A DNA stretch of 64,000 nt. Source: Lanius collurio. Lineage: Eukaryota > Chordata > Aves > Passeriformes > Laniidae. The position numbers were made by a program, and so were the translations under genes. A model generated the notes under the pieces. The model had not been told where the DNA came from and made no database searches. It saw only the letters and a program-made list of their open reading frames with translations. The first letter of the stretch is position 1, and the number at the start of each line of letters is the position of its first letter. The stretch covers positions 12,574,390 through 12,638,389 of the forward strand of contig JACBWW010000015.1 of assembly GCA_020086605.1 (NCBI GenBank). The letters are read 5' to 3'. Of this stretch, positions 60,609 through 64,000 are shown piece after piece.

Positions 60609-61889
60609 GTATGTTAAATGGTAAAACAAAATTAAATATTTTTCCTTGTGTTTTTCCCTTTCTTAACTCATTACTAGATTCTAGAGAAACTTTATGTGTC
60701 AATATGACTTAGTGTTCCAAGATTTCATATTTTAACAACTTCTAAATCACTGAGTTCTCCTCTGCCAAATTAGCAGCAGAATTTCCAATGAAATCAGTGG
60801 TGGTGCCAAGCTGCTAGACCACAAACAGTCTGTACTGGTTCCTACCATTGTGGTACCCAGTTCTTCTCCTTAGCCATCTTGTTTACTTGACACTGGGATG
60901 AGACAGGAGCACACAGTACTGTAAATGAAAGTGGACGTGGGCAGAGAGAAAGCCAGAATAGTTTTTTCATACTGGTTTCCCAGTCTGGACAATCAGTGAA
61001 TAAGGGCTGCAGGACATGCTGCAGAGTGTGCTTGCCTGGCAGTGTATGTAAACCAGCAATAGGTTTGATCTGGCTGTTTTTCTTGGAGCAGGATGCATTT
61101 GATGTTTGCTAGAGTGTATGTCTGGCCAAATGACAAGATTGGCCAAATTACTCTTCTTCCTGCTGGTATAGCACTAAATGATAAGGAAAATAGGAATATT
61201 CAATATGATAACGTATTTTTAAAAGAACTTCCTCTATGGCCTGTTTTTCATTCACACCTAAAACATCTTTTAACAGTTTGTGGGATGCTTTGATTTTGCC
61301 TTTGTTGACAAGATTTAGGAAAAAACTCTCCAGCAATAAATGCATTACTTTAGTATCATGACATTCTTTTGTCACCTGTCTCAAATATTTGAACTCTGAA
61401 ATTAGGTCAATTAGCAATAACAGGCTAGAGGAAGATAAATATTTATGATAAACGTGAACCTTAGCCTTGTAGAAGATACTTCCTTTGAGTATCTTTTAGT
61501 AGAGTTTAAATGGGGCAGAAGTGAAGGGCTTCTAATACCAAACATGCCTAGCTTTGTTGTTGTTGACTTGCTTCCATTTCCTGTGGCATGGAAACGTTGT
61601 TTATTTAGAAGGGCTTCAAATTGCATGGCAGAAGAGAATTAATGAGTGATTTTTTAATTTTTTTTTTTTATTGGGTCCATGAAAACAGATGACAGGAAAG
61701 GGAGTAGAATAAGGCCATAGTTTAGTGGCTTTGCTGAGATCAGAGGCACAGGAAGAGAAATGCTCAGAAACTAAAGTCAGGAGGATGTTTTATGAAAAAT
61801 AGTGCTGGGTTGTAGTTGATACTGCTTCTGTGTCCCTTTTTTTTTTTTCCACTTGTATCAAATGCAAGTTGGTAATGTCCTCTTTGCAG
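60609..61889 (+). other. Intron 2 of the MAP9-like gene
   Basis: A 1281-bp AT-rich intron starting GTATGT and ending in CTCTTTGCAG at 61889. Open frames inside it (for example around 61148-61417 on the minus strand) are not gene-like. Confidence 0.6.
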
Positions 61890-62306
61890 GTATTAGGAAA
61901 GAACTTGCTGAAAGTAATTCAGGTTCTACAAGTACTGAGAAATCTGTTGCTGGGAGTTCTCTCTTGAATGATGATTCTTCACAAAAAGCAGTAGATTCAG
62001 AAAATGAAGCTACTGATGACTTGAATTTATCCTTTCATGAAAAGAGGCTTCAGCAAATAATGGTTTTAGAAGGTGAAAACATACAGAGTGACAGAAAAGA
62101 TGGTGAAGAAGGATGTTTGGAAGGTCAAAATGAGGATAATAACAGAGAACATAATGAAGAGCATTCAGCTGCTGAAGAAGTATTGTGTGATAATAGTGAA
62201 AGTGATGACTTGCCTATTAATGAACTACATAAAAAAGGAAATCAAGAGGAAAACCACCCAAAAGCAAAGCCTCGGATGCACAAAAAAGGAAAGGTTTCAG
62301 CATCAG
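61890..62306 (+). CDS. MAP9: Coding exon 3 of a MAP9-like gene
   Basis: 417 nt, phase 1 in and phase 1 out, from TTTGCAG|GT to CATCAG|GTAAAA. It encodes about 139 residues that are very rich in E, D, S, N and K and predicted to be disordered: GIRKELAESN, then a DSENEATDDLNLSFHEKRL segment, then acidic stretches ending in a basic PKAKPRMHKKGKVSASG stretch. In mammalian MAP9, as I recall it, an acidic region also precedes a KPKPR-type basic stretch. No folded domain is expected here; the coiled-coil microtubule-binding part of MAP9 would lie beyond the window. Confidence 0.75.
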
Positions 62307-63976
62307 GTAAAAAAAACGTATTTGAATGTTGTTGCTGCTTAGCCATGTTACAGTATTTTAAAGTGTTTTAGTTAGGTTTATTTCCTCTGTTAACAATCAT
62401 CTCCTTTTAAAAATACACAAACTTTGTCTGCCAGGGGGTAAATGGAACCAGTGTGGGCCGAGAGTAGGAGGTCCTGTTTACCTTTTCCTTTTGGAAGGTG
62501 ACAGCCAGCTGTTTAGGTCCTTAAAGTCTGGCTCTCCATCAGTGCATGTGAATGGAGAGGGCTGCCACAATGCCTCCTCAGTGTGTGTGTGACACAGAAA
62601 GCCATGTTCACATCCTGTCCACAGCATCCATGCACCCTTTAATGGAAGGGTCATTAAACTCCTTTTCTATGGCCAGGTGAAGCTGTAATGTAACAACAGA
62701 ATGTCAGAAAATCAGCTGTAGCCAAAACATTTGTGAGTGATCGATGTCTCATGATTTTAAGTTAAATTTCAAATGATCTTTTACTTCAAAGATACTGACA
62801 CACTTTGGTATAGTCAAAGACATAAACCCCCCAAACTTGAATGTTTCAGTATAAGAATAGCTAATTCATTTTTAATATGCAAAGCACAATTTGGAATTCT
62901 GCTAATTGACTATATGTGCTAAAAGACTTAGTATTTTTTATCTAATTCCTAATATGAGAGGAGTTTGTCCAGTTTTATGTTCAGATAATTTTATGGCCAG
63001 TTATTACCTGTGATGGAATATTATAACTTTGAAATTGGTAGAGCATGATTAAAGGTGTCAGCTTCTTTTTTTCTTTCCACTTGATGGCACCAAAGTGCTA
63101 AGTACTTGAAAGTGCACACACCTCTCTTTCCTGGCTGGTGTGCCTGTGTAGTTTTAGACTGATGGAAAAGAAGTTGAACTACTCCTTTTCTTCATGTGAA
63201 TCAATGTAGAGCAGTGACAGACTGCAATATTGGTTATAAATTCAGAATTTTTCTCACCTTGAATTTACCTTCATCACTGTAAATCTAGATTAAATTTCTT
63301 AGATTATGGGCAATAATGTTTCTTTTTGCAGGTAATTTGGAGTTAGTTTGTCATCCAAAAGTTCTATTTTTCTACAGTCCATAGGAAATATGAGGAAGAC
63401 TTATAATTTGGTTTTACTGGGGCATTTTTTGGCTTATGTCTGAATTGTTTTGCAAATTTATATTTCTGCATTACTGACAGTTGAAATCTGATAAAAATGG
63501 TTTTTAAGTCTTATTAATAATGTGTTCCATAAATAACAGTCTCCCCACTTAGGCATACATTCAGACTGAGGTGGTGTTTTCTTTAAAACCCCACTGCAGA
63601 ATTTTTCAGTTATTCCCTCATGTGTCCCACACCCCTGAAGAACACCACGCAACGAAAGCAGTGTTAGTTACCCAAAGCATTTACTTGCAGACTTCATTAG
63701 AAGTTTGTTGGATGTCAGAAGAGCTCTTGCTGTGATTGCAGTGACTCTTGTTTTTGCTTTCTGCATTACAGCCGTGAAAGGCAAATGGAAAATTTTGCCT
63801 TTGTCTTGCTGTCACATTCTGTAACATTAGTTAAAGCTGCAGTTGCTACTCCAGTCTGACATGCAGATAGAAGTGAATACTGTGCTTGTTAGTATAGTAC
63901 TTAGAAGGAGACATACAGAAAATACATTATACCATATAAAATTTAGTAACGACTTTCATACTGATTGTTTTTCTAG
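62307..63976 (+). other. Intron 3 of the MAP9-like gene (3' boundary uncertain)
   Basis: AT-rich intronic sequence starting GTAAAA. Acceptor-like sites occur at 63332 and 63770, but the frames they open, read in phase 1, soon reach stops without a good donor. I favour the acceptor at 63976. Confidence 0.4.
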
Positions 63977-64000
63977 AAGTACCTTTGTACAGAAATAACA
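63977..64000 (+). CDS. Candidate start of coding exon 4 of the MAP9-like gene (partial)
   Basis: A pyrimidine-rich TTGTTTTTCTAG acceptor ends at 63976. In phase 1 the next codons read E-V-P-L-Y-R-N-N and remain open to the window edge. Only 24 nt are visible, so the call is weak. Confidence 0.35.

Noticed and set aside
63332..63400. Acceptor-like site with possible exon of the MAP9-like gene
   Set aside because: Read in phase 1 it reaches a stop after about 18 codons with no good donor, so it is probably intronic.
63770..63825. Second acceptor-like site (ATTACAG) in the same intron
   Set aside because: The frame is short and ends in a stop with no donor before it.

Overview
The window looks like nuclear DNA of a bird, probably a passerine. 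Several CR1 LINE tails end in the avian-type ATTCTATG-like repeat. There is a decayed copy of a long avian ERVL-type LTR. The base composition is AT-rich, repeat density is low, and genes have introns. No tRNA, rRNA, CRISPR or bacterial-style operon was seen.

Layout. Positions 1-59,000 are almost entirely non-coding, a gene desert. It holds CR1 fragments (about 2975-3160, 29185-29450, 39263-40520, 52938-53094), a degraded long LTR (about 18581-19338), a probable solo LTR (about 50477-50790), A/C-rich low-complexity tracts, short tandem duplications, microsatellites and one striking 30-bp perfect inverted repeat (48251-48314). From about 59,360 a CpG island marks the promoter of the only convincing host gene. 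Its first three coding exons (59594-59629, 60503-60608, 61890-62306) run on the + strand with consistent splice sites and phases, and the gene continues past the right edge. The predicted acidic protein keeps a FQDEL-(14 residues)-EYSDDF-x-SDE block that resembles my recollection of the N-terminus of the microtubule-associated protein MAP9. The promoter has an RFX X-box-like motif, which suits a ciliary or centrosomal gene. The assignment is tentative.

The standout element is a complete, short LTR retroelement at 35976-38266. It has two LTRs of about 242 bp, a 6-bp target-site duplication (CATGAA), a PBS-like site and a polypurine tract. Its internal region is only about 1.8 kb, with no pol or env. 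It encodes a retroviral matrix-like segment, then a CpG-dense GC-rich stretch, then an intronless cold-shock domain clearly of the Y-box protein (YBX) type. The cold-shock domain is interrupted by one 1-nt frameshift and followed by an unfamiliar F/P/Y-rich tail. I read this as a non-autonomous class II endogenous retrovirus-like element that captured, from RNA, a host nucleic-acid-binding domain. I do not know a described family with this architecture, and a multi-copy search would decide whether it is one.
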